From Tenodera sinensis (lineage: Eukaryota; Arthropoda; Insecta; Mantodea; Mantidae), in assembly GCA_030765045.1 (NCBI GenBank), contig CM060965.1:145882874-145946873 (forward strand): DNA of 64,000 nt. The letters are read 5' to 3'. Under the pieces are notes generated by a model. That model was not told the origin of the DNA. It did not search any database and saw only the letters and a program-made list of their open reading frames with translations. This document shows positions 20,915 through 31,802 of the stretch, in pieces (position 1 is the stretch's first letter; each line of letters opens with the position of its first letter). The position numbers and the translations under genes were made by a program.

Positions 20915-21904
20915 TATTCCGGGCTTATGGGTCGTGGTCTACTGGGTTTCTTCTTCTTCCCAGACGTTTCGTCTACGACTACGGCAGACATCATCAGTGG
21001 CGGCAAGGTCGAAGTTCCTAGAGGAGGTTTCAACAGCAACTGTGCTGCTTTCTCCGTGGGATGCGGTATTTATATCAATGGCTGGAGGGGAGGTCTGTTG
21101 TGATTGGTCCGGATGGGCAACGGTTGGACCAATGTTGGTGGCGTGTTGTGATCTGCTGGCGTCTGATTGGCTTGTGTGGAGTTCTTGATTTTTGCTTTTG
21201 CTAGTGCTGTATGCTATAATTTGTTAAGCTTAAGGCCTTCCTCCTTGCGATTGAAGTTGTTTTTATGCTTTTGTATTTTGATGGCTTTGCGGAATAAATG
21301 AGAATAGCAGTGGGATGTTGAGGCTAGAATATCTGTGTTTTTGTACTGGATGATGTGTTCACCTTCTTCTTCTATGGCATGTTTTGCAATTGCTGAATTT
21401 TCAGTCTGGCCCGAACGGCATCTTCTTTTATGTTTGTCAATGCAAGTGTTTATGCTTTGCTTTGTGATTCCAATGTACACTTTGCCACATGAACATGGTA
21501 TTCTATACACTCCCACTGTAGATAGAGGATCCCTGGGGTCCTTGGCTGATCGGAGTATATTACAGATCTGTTTTGTGGGTTTGAAAATGGTGTTAATGTT
21601 ATGGCATTTGAGTAGTTTCCCAATGCGGTCTGTCACTGATCTGATGTATGGTAGAAAAAGTCTTACTATTGTTATTTGATATTCGTGTGGTGGTGGAACC
21701 TCTCTTAGGGTGTAATGCTCGGTTGATTTTACGTTTAGTATAGCCATTTAATTGTAGTGCTTTATCTAGGTATTCAAATTCTTGGTTTAGATATTGTGGT
21801 TCACAAATGCGTGTAGCTCGGTCTGCCAAAGTTTTGATCATAGAGCGTTTTTGTTTTGGATGGTGATTAGAGTTCTTGTGAAGGTAGCGGTCCATATGGG
21901 TCAA
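20915..21904 (-). mobile_element. Penelope-like element, 5'-truncated, GIY-YIG end
   Basis: From 21904 downward the minus strand reads THMDRYLHKNSNHHPKQKRS, the RT C-terminal stretch of Penelope-like elements, then the linker and (21747-21214) the GIY-YIG domain GVYRIPCSCGKVYIGITKQS. In the next block INTCIDKHKR a Cys replaces the arginine normally expected, so the nuclease may be inactive. The 3' part (20915-21000) is the terminal module GAAACGTCTGGG..CCCAGTAGACCACGAC. The coding part is split in two frames near 21.6-21.75 kb. It is inserted inside the LINE in the same orientation. Confidence 0.8.
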
Positions 21905-22969
21905 ATTCCTTTCTTTGCCAAAAAGTCTGCTTCTTCATTACCATCCACTCCACAAAGGCATGAAATCCACTGTAATACAACTCTTTTTCCCCAATTTGCT
22001 GAATCATTTTTTTGGATTCTTTAATTTTTTTCTGTTTTAGGGAATGTTACTATTGCTGTGAGTCTGAAAGAATAACTATATTTTTGCATTGATGCAGCTA
22101 GAGAAATACATTTTTCAGTGTTATATAAGGAGTTTCTATTTCTTCATCAAAATTTGTGGTATTTATTCCACTATTTCTATAAAAGAAAAAGAACTGGCAT
22201 ATCCTACCTGCTCCAGCCCCACCATTGATATCAGAGAGGGAACCATCTGTGTATATATGTTTCCATTCGTGAGTTGGATAATTTAGATTTAAGGTTTCTA
22301 GTTGTATGGGCTTTAGCTATTATAGGACTATTTTTTTTCATAGTTCATATTTTAGATTTAACTGGTGTTCAATTGCAAGTCTCAGTAGGGTTGATGCAAG
22401 CGACGAGATTTTCTCTTTGTGTTGGTATTTCTAATTTGTTTTCTAATTTACTGACTTCTTGTGTGGATCCAGATCGTGTTTTTAAATTATTTACAACATT
22501 GGAATTATTATTCCATTTATTGAAAATTGGAGATCTTATCATTTTTTCATATTGAAAAATAGCTTGAGTTTCAAATTCTAAATTGAGTGGTTTGTTAGAG
22601 ATAGCATCGGTAGTGTTTCTATTGGGGTTGTTTTAATTGCCCCAGTTATTAATCTACGTGCTTTATTTTGTGTGCGTTCTAATTTTCTTTCACTAGATGA
22701 TGATGTTATCAATAGTTCTCCACAGTATTTCATTACCGGTTTAATGTAAGCATTGTAAGTTGTATTCAGTGTTTCCCAGGAACTGCCCCGTTTAATGCTT
22801 GCTAATCCTTTCAGTACTTCAAATCTTTTTGTAGCTTTTCCACATACATAATCTGTATGCTTTCTGCAGGTTAGTTGTTATCAAAAACTATTCCAGGATA
22901 TTTTTCTTTATCTGTTCTTTCTAAAATAGTGTTATCATATTGTGAGTTTAATTCAAATTGTTTTCTGGC
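21905..22969 (-). pseudogene. LINE ORF2 segment: RT thumb region and RNase H
   Basis: Minus strand, about 22900-22560: YVCGKATKRFEVLKGLASIK, YNAYIKPVMKYCGELL and RTQNKARRLITGAIKTTP, the post-palm region of LINE RT. About 22275-21905: HEWKHIYTDGSLSDINGGAG, VILSDSQ and WISCLCGVDGNEEADFLAKK, i.e. RNase H with the DGS, DS and NEEAD motifs. An RNase H domain puts the element in the I-like supergroup of LINEs. Frameshifts are present. Confidence 0.75.
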
Positions 22970-22982
22970 TAGTGAGAATAAT

Positions 22983-23530
22983 GTTGTTGTTGTTAGCTAA
23001 TGCTGGATTTCTGACAATGAAGTCATTAATCCTCTTGCTCTCCACTATTTCTCAACATAAATACTGAAGAGACTTAGCAGTAATAGTAACCGCTTTTTAG
23101 AGAGCACCATATTTTTATGTTTTGGCGGTCACATCACTCTCTCACAACCCCCAGAATGTCTGGAGGACCACACCTGTCGTTGGTTTACGGGTCTCACCGA
23201 CCTGACCGGGAGGATTATCAAAGTAAATTCACCGATCATAGCCTCTGATTACCAATCAGAGGACGTATTACATGCCATGACAGGTCAGCATGTTAGGGTT
23301 TAAGATTTTATAGAGAAATGGTGAGGTTGGAAAAATAAAGACCCCCTAGTCCTCAGGAACCCTAAAAGCATCAGGGTCGGAAGAGAACAAGAAATGACCA
23401 AGGTAAGGTCAGATAGAAAAGTTACAGTGAGGAGCAAAACAACAGTAAGTGGAAGTAATGTTCTGCTCAGCTTGGGTACCTTGTGGTCGCCATTCACATA
23501 TCCCATAGACGGAGACCCCTGAGTAATAAA
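22983..23530 (-). repeat. Tandem 550-bp unit A
   Basis: Near-identical to unit B (23533-24080). Shared landmarks are gttgttgttagctaatgctg, gtctggaggaccacacctgt, cgacctgaccgggag and gaccaaggtaaggtcagata. A diverged third copy is at 29.31-29.72 kb. Function unknown. Confidence 0.85.
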
Positions 23531-23532
23531 AA

Positions 23533-24080
23533 AATGTTGTTGTTAGCTAATGCTGGATTTGTGACAATGAAATCATTAATCCCCTTGCTCTCCAATATAA
23601 AGAGAGCAATATCAGTAATAGTAACTGCTTTTTAGAGAGCACCATATTTTTACGTTTTGGCAGTCACATCACTCTCTCACAACCCCCAGAATGTCTGGAG
23701 GACCACACCTGTCGTTGGTTTACGGGTCTCACCGACCTGACCGGGAGAGCTATAAAAATAAATTCACCAACCATATCCCCTGATTACCAATCAGAGGACG
23801 TATTACATGCCATGACAGGTCAGCATGTTGGGGGTTAAGATTTTATAGAGGAATTAGAGAAATGGAGAGGTTGGAAAAATAAAGACTCCCTAGCCCTCAG
23901 GAACCCTAATAGCATCGGGGTCGGAAGAGAACAAGAGATGACCAAGGTAAGGTCAGATAGAAAAGTTACAGTGAGGAGCAAAACACCAGTAAGTGGAAGT
24001 AATGTTCTGCTCAGCTTGGGTACCTTGTGGTCGCTATTCACATATCCCCTAGACGGAGACCCCAGAGTCAGTATGAAAAA
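23533..24080 (-). repeat. Tandem 550-bp unit B
   Basis: Second direct copy of unit A, differing by scattered substitutions and small indels. Both start with the same LINE-type 3' end and finish at catatccc.tagacggagacccc. Confidence 0.85.
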
Positions 24081-24332
24081 TTGTAAGGATCAGACAAACA
24101 GAAGTGCTGAAATGTAGTGTTAATTTCTGAAACAGAACACCTTTTATGTTTCTTTGTCCCTAGCAAAATTGTTAAAAGTTGCTTTTCCAGCTACTTCTTT
24201 TAAATGCATTGTTGCTATCACTCTGTTACAATAATGAAATGTGACTTTCTGGCAGCATGATTCAGTTGTGAATGGGTTTACAGGAACATAATATAGCCAA
24301 AAGGAAGAAGGAATGGTATTTAATGGAATTAT

Positions 24333-24490
24333 ATGTTGTTAGCTAATGCTGGATTTCTGACAATAAATCATTAATCTTCTTGCTCTCCAATATTTTTCAC
24401 TGACGGATGGGGTGCTAGAAGTGGCCAGGCATATTTGAAGGTGGTCTCGATCCATTTCCTCTTGCAGATCACATAGATCCACTGAAATAA
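24333..24490 (-). mobile_element. LINE-type 3' end with coding tail
   Basis: The minus strand reads DLQEEMDRDHLQICLATSST, then SVSEKYWRARRLM and a stop shortly before GCTAACAAC. The same coding tail is at 41757-41910. It is the 5'-truncated end of the retroelement whose last bases are also at 351-427. Confidence 0.6.
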
Positions 24491-24989
24491 GTGACTTATT
24501 ATTGTGATGCGATTTAAATACTGTGAACAAAAAGCTTCAAATGAAATACAAAAAATGTAGGTCTCGTTAAAACTCACAAGTTATGTCTATATGCATTTTT
24601 TTAACCATTTCGAAGATATTCCTTGTTATTTGTGTGAGTTTTGCTGTGCTTAAACTTTTCTCAAATGGAAGGTCGTTATTCACTTGTTTATCTGTTTAGC
24701 TGTGCAGAGAGCACAGAACTTCAAAGCTTTAAAAGAAATGACTCGCTCAAAACTTATTGTATTCCATATTCGCCTTGCACCCACAAGAAAATCAGCAATA
24801 AGATAATTTCTGCAAATGTTTATCTTGACTAATATTAAATAGATACAGGAATAAGAGTTTGCAAGGATAGTATTAAATAATGCATAATTTATTAGAGTAA
24901 TAATCTAATAAAACAATTAAGTTCTTTAACATACATACATGATAATGTCCAGGTATAGCAGACAGGGGTTGTAAGTCAGACTCCCCATC

Positions 24990-25270
24990 ACCCATCCCAT
25001 GAGGTGCTGGAAGGAAACTGGTATCACAGAGGCCAAAGAGCATAACTGTGAATTGCCAAAGCTCTTGGCCTGTCAAAAATGCAGTCTTCTCCTCATCTCT
25101 GGGTTCAAGAACCACCTGCCATACCCCAATTTCCAAGACCAGTGTGGAAGACCATTGCCCACCAGCAAGAGTATCCAGAGTGTCGTCATTCCGCAGTATG
25201 GGAAAGCAGTTCTTTGCTGTCTCTTCATTCAGCTGTGTAGGCATGACCATCTTTCTCATAGGTAATACCA
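24990..25270 (-). pseudogene. Gypsy-type reverse transcriptase fragment
   Basis: It reads DTLAGGQWSSTLVLEIGVWQ, then EEKTAFLTGQELWQFTVMLF and GLCDT. This is the Gypsy/Ty3 RT block 'F(S)TLDLxSGYWQ..EKTAF.T..GLWQFxVMPFGLCNAP', with changes in nearly every catalytic position. It sits in an open frame reaching 25514, whose N-terminal part was not recognised. Confidence 0.7.
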
Positions 25271-25518
25271 TCTGACCCACATCATCACTCTGACACACTT
25301 GGGTCCTCCCCTCTCTGTTGTCTGAAATCTTCCATACGTCAGACATTACATAACTAGAACTTTTCTTCTGATTCATCCTCCTCCCTGCTGATTTCATTAT
25401 CACGTGCTGATTGGCTTCCATTTTCTTTCCATCTACCCATAATGTGAGCCCTCTTACAAAGCCTTTTATCTCTGTTCCTTTCCTTTTCTCATTTCCACTA
25501 AAAGTTTGTTTCATAATT

Positions 25519-25668
25519 TGCTCTCTCTCCCTCCCTTACTCTCACTCCCTCCCTCCACATCCCCCCTCCTTTCTCTCTCTCCCTCCACCTCCCTCTCTCT
25601 GTCTCTCTCACTCACTCCCCCTCCCTCTCCCCCCTCTCTCACTCTCTCTCTCTTTCTCTCTCTGTGCT
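25519..25668 (+). repeat. CT-rich low-complexity tract
   Basis: About 150 bp of almost pure pyrimidine (ctctctccctccctt and similar). It produces artificial proline-, leucine- and serine-rich frames. Confidence 0.9.
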
Positions 25669-25767
25669 CTTACTCTATGAAAATTCCGATTCCCTTTAAT
25701 TTAGATATATTTCTCAACACCATCCATTGGAATTCACTGTTGCCGATAAATAAATAGTGAGAATAAT

Positions 25768-27608
25768 TGACACTTAAGTTTACTGTCATGAGATTTGTTG
25801 GGCACCATTTTTTCCAACTTTCTAGATGATTGAGCTGTAATTGCTTAATATTTTGTGTTTTGTGGGAGTGTCACATAACTAAATCATCTGCAAATAGGGC
25901 GGCTCTCGTGCCAGTATTTTGAATGGTGTGTGTGTGTGTGCGTGCGCGCGTGTGCACGTTGAAAAGGGTGCTACTGAGAATAGCTCCTTGAGGTAGTCCT
26001 AAACGTGTTTGTTTGAATTTAGATGTTGCTGTACCATAGGTTGTGGCGCAGAATCTTTGTATTAAAAATTCAGAGATCCAGCATAGCATGCTACGTTTGA
26101 CTCCAATGTTTTGTAATTTTTTAATTAAGTTGTATCTCCAAATGGAATCATACACTGATTTAGAGTTTACAGATAAGGTAAATGTAACACACTTGTTTAT
26201 TAAATGCTTCTTTTATCTCTTGGCTTAATAAAATCACTTGTACGTTTGCAGAATGATTTTTTCTGAAGCAGCTTGAGATGTTGAGAGGAGATTATTGGAT
26301 TCTAAGTACCAGCTGAGCCTTGCTAATATCATTCGTTCCATGACTTTTGCTATGTTACTGGTTAGTGATATGGGTCAGTTTGTAGTATCTGCAGCATTTT
26401 ATCCTGGTTTTAGAATTGGAATGATAATGGGTATTTTCCAGTCTATGGGGACAGAAGTTTTCCATATGTGATTATAGAAATTTAATAAATATTCTTTAGC
26501 TCTGGGGGCCAAGATATTGCAGAAATTCAAGTTGAATTTTATCTGGTCCAGGAGTTTTTCTTGCTTTAAGATGTTTGGGTGCAGCACTGAGTTCTGTTAA
26601 ATTGAAATCTTTAGAGAAAGTATCTTCTGTTGATGTTAACAGATATTTGCAGTTAGATTTTGAACTTTTATACTTGATTTAATTGGTTTTTGTATTGTTA
26701 TATACATACTAGGAACTTTTGATGCTGTATATTGGGTATTAAAACTGATGCTATTTTGTAATCTGCAAGTTTTTTATTATTGTGGACAACGGGTTGTTTC
26801 TTACTATCCTCTTTCTGTAGTCCTGAAATATATCTGTATAGGTATTTTAATCCCGTCTTTTCTCTGTCAAGAAGTTCTGCAAAATTATTTTTCATCCATA
26901 AACGTGTTTTTTAAAAATTCCCCATTTCTTCTTCCAGCTTATCATGCTGTTTTTATCTTGGAAAATTTCTGCTTTTTTTCTGGTTTCTTTGTAGTCTTTC
27001 CCTAATATGTCTAATTCTTTAGTCCAAAAAGGTTTATGTTCTTTGACTTTTCCTTTAGGGATGTATTTCTGAGCTGTTTTTATTAAAAAGTTTGCAAAGT
27101 CTTCTGTTTAAGTGATTTGATGAATCTGTTGTAGTTATCTTTCCCGGTAGTGTATTTTCTAATACTTCTGTATATTTTATTCTTTCCAATTTCCTTTTCT
27201 TGAGTTCCAAGTAATTTTTTCAGTTTGGAGTTTAGCTCAATGTGATGACATATCAATGTTTAAAATTACAGCTCCACGACTTGTACCAAAATCACCACTG
27301 ACTTGTCTATTGTTTTCTCAGCAATATCAGATGACACAATCGCTAAATCAGGATTTGCAGTAGCTCCGGTGCAATGAAAGATATCTTGATATGTTACTGT
27401 CACTAATATTAATTATACTGCATTTGTATTTAAAAAATCTTCAATGCATTTAGCAGTGCTATCAGTTCTGGTGAGTTCCCATAATTTTGGATGTCCATTG
27501 AAGTCCCCAACAATTATGGTTTTCTGCTTTATGTCTAAATGATTCAGATTTGGTACATTTTTGGGGCGATTGTACAGATTATATATTATATAATGTTCAT
27601 TATTTTTC
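25768..27608 (-). pseudogene. LINE ORF2 segment: endonuclease end and RT fingers/palm
   Basis: On the minus strand, 27540-27440 reads KTIIVGDFNGHPKLWELTRT, the APE-endonuclease GDFN block. At 26587-26399 WKIPIIIPILKPG is RT motif region 2. At 26155-25871 YDSIWRYNLIKKLQNIGVKR, LGLPQGAILSSTLFNV and LFADDLVM give the palm with the intact ADD. At 25860-25800 NHLESWKKWCPTNLMTVNLS continues the frame. Several stops and shifts intervene. It is one element with 21905-22969 and 28949-29245. A (TG/CG)n microsatellite (25925-25955) lies inside the coding part. Confidence 0.75.
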
Positions 27609-27610
27609 TA

Positions 27611-28946
27611 TACGAGGTCTGTACAAAAAGTATCCGACCTTGTGCCGGGAAAAAAAATTATGTACCTGAGTGGATGGGACTCTTAATCCCCTTCAAAGTA
27701 GGCCCCTTCTGAAAGCACACACTTAGTCCAGCGGTCCTTCCATTGCTGGAAGCAGTTCTGGAAAGCTTCTTTTGAGATGGTGCGCAGACGTTCCGTCGCG
27801 TTGTGCATTATCTCCTCACGGGTCTCAAAACGGGACCCTTTGAGCATTGTCTTTATCTTTGGGAACAACCAGAAATCACATGGGGCCATGTCAGGTGAGT
27901 AGGGAGCTTGACGAACCTGCGGAATGCCGTGCGAGGTCAGGAAATTCTGGATCAGGTGTGACGAATGAGCTGGAGCATTGTCGTGATGCAGCTGCCAGTT
28001 GCGTGCGGCCCACAGATCAGGTCTCTTGCGCCGAACTGCATCACGAAGATGACGAAGGACTTCTCGGTAGTACTCCTTATTGATGGTCTGCCCTTGTGGT
28101 GCGTACTCATGATGCACAATGCCCCGATAGTCGAAAAAAACAAGCAGCATCACCTTCACTTTGCTCCGAACCTGTCATGCTTTTTTTGGTCTTGGGGAAT
28201 GTGGGTGCTTCCATTGAGATGACTGGGCCTTTGTTTCTGGGTCGTACCCGTACACCCAGCTCTCGTCACCAATGATCACAGTCTTCATGAACTCAGGATC
28301 GCTATTGGCGCATTCCAGCATGTCCTGTGCCACTGCAAGGCGGAGTTGTTGCTGCTCCGGTGAAAGCAGCTTGGGCACAAATTTTGCTGCCACTCTTCGC
28401 ATGCCCAAATCCTCAGTCAAAATGCTGTCTGCAGAACCAACGCTGATCCCAACCTCAGCAGCAATCTCCCGAACTGTCAAACGTCGGTCCTCCATGATCA
28501 GTGTCCGCACTTGCTCGATAACAACAGCATTTCGGCTCGTTGATGGTCCTCCGGTTCGTGGGTCACTCTCCGCCAACATGCGGCCATCTTTGAACCGGTT
28601 ATACCACATTTTAATTTGAGTAATTTTCATTGCATCATCACCGAAAGCCTGCTGGATCTTGCGAATGGTTTCTGATTGGGTATCCCCAAGTTTCTGGCAG
28701 AACTTGATGCAATACCGTTGCTCCATGCGTTCCATCATCTTCCAGAAAATGTGAATGCGACGAGCACGTGTTACACGGAGCCAATCACTGGTAGCTACTG
28801 ACGTGACCGGTGGTGCTGCGGGGATATAAATATTCACGCATGCGCAGGAAGCTTCCTTCTACGAGTATGCGCAGTTGCCATACCTACCTCATTCTTTGTT
28901 AGCGAGAAAAAAAATAAGGTCGGATACTATTTGTACAGCACTCGTA
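27611..28946 (-). mobile_element. Mariner transposon, nearly intact
   Basis: Inverted terminal repeats of about 31 bp: tacgaggtctgtacaaaaag at the left and the complement of ctatttgtacagcactcgta at the right. The flanking dinucleotide TA (27609-27610 and 28947-28948) is the mariner target duplication. Length 1336 bp is normal for the family. It lies inside the endonuclease region of the minus-strand LINE, in the same orientation. Confidence 0.9.
27683..28738 (-). pseudogene. Mariner transposase with one nonsense codon
   Basis: From the chosen start at 28738 the frame shows an N-terminal paired-like HTH region (EIAAEVGISVGSADSIL), then GDESWVYGYDPETKA, HHDNAPAH and YSPDMAPCDFWLFPK. The D-to-D spacing between HDN and PCDF is 34 residues, so the catalytic triad is the mariner DD34D. 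A single in-frame TGA (28175-28177) follows PRPKKA; a CGA arginine codon there would explain it by one CpG transition. No frameshift is seen up to the stop at 27683. An alternative start lies 12 nt downstream (28726). Inactive as sequenced, but very recently lost. Confidence 0.9.
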
Positions 28947-28948
28947 TA

Positions 28949-29245
28949 TCAACTTTAGTTACTTCATTTTTATCATTTACTGCCATTTTTTTGGTTATGT
29001 TGAAGGCTGATCTTAAGGTGCTTTTAACACATACTAATATTCCACATGCTATTTGTCTTGTTTTTGGAAGCAAATATATAGAGTATATCCTTTAGTTTTG
29101 AAGTAATTCCTTTGTCATTCTGATATATTAGCTTCCATAATGATAAAGACATCTATGTTATTTAGAAATAGGCTTTTCGTTAATTTGGTCTTCTTTTCTT
29201 GGGAGAAACCTGCTGCATTCCATTATAGGATCTTTGTTGATCTCA
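28949..29245 (-). pseudogene. LINE ORF2 endonuclease N-terminal segment
   Basis: The minus strand reads WNAAGFSQEKKTKLTKSLFL, then NNIDVFIIMEANIS and YTLYIFASKNKTNSMWNISM. This is the start of an APE endonuclease (WNxxG...IDIIxxxE). It joins 27540 across the mariner insertion. Confidence 0.6.
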
Positions 29246-29309
29246 AGGCAATCCCAACCTGGAGACCCAATCGAGGGATATTAACTCAGAATATTTTGCT
29301 TTGAGATGT

Positions 29310-29720
29310 TCAGTCATTTTTGCTAGCAATGAACAGACTGTAACTGTTTTGTTATAAACACCAGTTTTTTTACATTATGGTGATTACATCATCTATACAT
29401 AACCCCCTATGTGAATGGAGGGCTGCACTCATCTTTGGTTAATGGGTCCATCGAACCTAGCTAGGAGGATAGTTATCCAATAGCTTTCTTCACAATTACC
29501 AATTGTGAGACGTTAGAATGCTGTAACGAGCCAGTAAGATACAGAGGTGAAAGGAGAAGATTGGAAAAATAAAGATTCCTTAGCCCTCGGGTACACTAAT
29601 AGCATTTGGGTTGGAAGAGAACAAGAGATGACCATACAGTGAGAGACAAACACCAGTAAGTGGAAGTAATATTTTGCTCAGCTTGTGGTCGCCATTCACA
29701 TATCCTCTATAAGGGGATAT
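29310..29720 (-). repeat. Diverged third copy of the 550-bp unit
   Basis: It shares ggttggaaaaataaaga, gaagagaacaagagatgacc, accagtaagtggaagtaat and gtggtcgccattcacatatc with units A and B at 23.0-24.1 kb, but with more substitutions and gaps. Confidence 0.7.
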
Positions 29721-30179
29721 AACCGCAAGTAACTATATAATATAATAACTATCAAATATAATAGGAATGACACAGTAATACATTAATATACGCTGGACAT
29801 AAGGAAAGGAAAGGAAGGGCCTGTACCTGAAGTTGGCTCTTCACATCATCGTATCCAGGCAAGATGAAAACCCCTCAGAATCTTGTATTGTAAAAACATT
29901 CACCTTGTGTCTTATTTACCACTGGAAGCAAATATTGCACCAGCTCTACACTTTCTCTTATAACCACATTATTGTTTTCACATCCAAGTCCCTCTATCTT
30001 CTATCAATTTTGAGTTTCTCCTTTACTAACATATAGTAAGTAGAGGAAGAGTTTGCATTCCACCCAATAACTCAATATTGAGATTTCAACATGAATTCAC
30101 ATTTTAAGACTACCTGAATCCCACAAAAATATCTAGAATAAATAATAAAATGAAATTTTACAAAAAGCATTTTTAGAAA

Positions 30180-30840
30180 AACGTCTGTGTATGCCATCTG
30201 CATGTGTGTATGTGTATATATACTTGGTATTTAAGTTTTGTGTCCTTCAAGGATGCGATACACTTTTTGAGAAAACCTTCACATCCAAAGCTACCCTTTA
30301 TATGGAAAAATTTTTGTAACATTTTATTTTCTACACTGACTCCAACTATTTTGATTAAAATATATGTTTAAGATATTTACATGATAAATAAAATATGTTA
30401 TCATGAATATTCTGAGAATAGCGTGTGATGCATGCACTATTTATTCTGAATTATTTTTTGGTAATTGGTAAACTGCAAGAGATAGACTATTACTGTTCAA
30501 GAAATGAAATCTGTTTCTGTGTATGTGTGTGTATGTCTGAAAATAACATAACTTAAAATGAAAAATCAGTTAAATACCAAACTTGACGTTTAAATACCAA
30601 CTCTGTATCTTCCAAGGATATGACACAAAGATTTTCAACAGTCTCCCCATTCCAAACTACTCTTTACATAAACACTTTTTTTTAAATTTTGATTGTTTCA
30701 AAAATGTCTCTAACCATTTCAATTAAATGCCATTGGTTAGGACATTGTCATATTAAATGGGTATCTTGAATTTTCTGAGAATAGCCTCTATGTCCTCTTC
30801 ATTCTGAATGACTTTTGCACTAGATAAACTGCAAGAGCTA
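30180..30840. repeat. Interspersed repeat, two diverged copies
   Basis: The stretches near 30230-30480 and 30590-30830 share 'cttc(c)aaggat.tga.acac', 'aaactac.cttta.a' and 'ttgaattttctgagaatag'. A third copy, in inverse orientation, is at 58230-58540. No coding capacity seen. It is probably a non-autonomous element of unknown class. Confidence 0.5.
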
Positions 30841-31566
30841 AACAAAACATTGCTACAAAAAAGGGAGGAAAAAGCAAAAGAAAAGATGTAGATAATGTTA
30901 AAGTACTGTTTTTGTCTGTCTGTCTGTCTCTCTATAATTAATCATTTATGAGATACACTGGTAATTGGTTCAAATTTTGAAATACTAAAATGGAATGTCT
31001 TTTTTTTCCTCTTTATTTTTTTATTTTATTGGAAATGTGTCCAGCTTAATTCAAGTGCTTTTACTGAACATTGGTTGTCCTTTCTTTGCTTTAAAACTGA
31101 ATACTTTCATATCTGATAAAATATCATCAGTTTTTGGTTATTTTATTACATACACTATCACCATCTCAAAATCATTGCTTGATTCTAGTTCATTCACTGA
31201 CTCACTTGATAAAGAATGAAATCTTACTTGTTTTTATTGTTTGTTATTACTGGTAGGTCTATTCTGGTTTTTATTTTTCTCTCCATGTTGATCTTTAAGG
31301 AATTGTCATCTGATCTATGATTTAATTTCTTGCGATACACACAAACTTTACTTTTGAGAAAAGAGTGTTGTTCACACCAAGGATAGTTTTCATGCAAATT
31401 ACAGAGAGCTTTTTTTTACAGTGTGCTCGCTGTCCACATCTATAACCCTTGACATCACTGTTATGTCTTCCTTTGGCTTCCGCTTTGAAGCTTGTATTCT
31501 TATAATTACAGCCTCAAGATAAGATTTTCAACAGTCCTGTCCTTTCGTGATAAGGAATCCTATGCA

Positions 31567-31802
31567 CTACTTAAGTGCTTGATCTTTTCTGGCAGAGTAA
31601 TAAATATAGTTTCTAAAAGCTTTTAGCTTGAACACTAAGTTCTGACCCTGACTAATGTTTGTGTGAACATCTTTAGTTATCCAATACATGTAATTGTAAA
31701 ATTCCTGAAATATCTGGCACTTTTCTTGACCTGTTTCTTTCTTGTAAATGCTTGCAACTGTGTCACACGTGTCTTTTGCATTCTTACATGTCATGAGATG
31801 CA
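31567..31802 (-). pseudogene. Copia gag fragment, C-terminal side of the split
   Basis: The minus strand reads LMTCKNAKDTCDTVASIYKK, then CQIFQEFYNYMYW and VHTNISQGQNLVFKLKA. This fits the UBN2-type gag of Copia/Ty1 elements. At 31802 it is interrupted by the Jockey element; the preceding gag residues are found at 34685-34940. No reading frame beyond 31567 was recognised. Confidence 0.65.

Larger units (their letters stand above)
22983..25754 (-). mobile_element. Composite inserted block flanked by a 13-bp target duplication
   Basis: Perfect tagtgagaataat occurs at 22970-22982 and 25755-25767, and the LINE reading resumes on either side. The block therefore arrived as an insertion of 2772 bp. 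On the minus strand its 3' end is ..GCTAACAACAACAAC, the retro-type 3' end also seen at 351-427. Inside are two tandem units of about 550 bp, another copy of the 3' end, a Gypsy RT scrap and a long pyrimidine-rich run. Either one long chimeric transcript was inserted or later insertions enlarged a smaller one. Confidence 0.6.

Noticed and set aside
22274..22555. 93-codon plus-strand frame
   Set aside because: Antisense to the LINE RT/RNase H linker.
25411..25757. Ser/Leu/Pro-rich plus-strand frames
   Set aside because: Produced by the CT-rich low-complexity tract.
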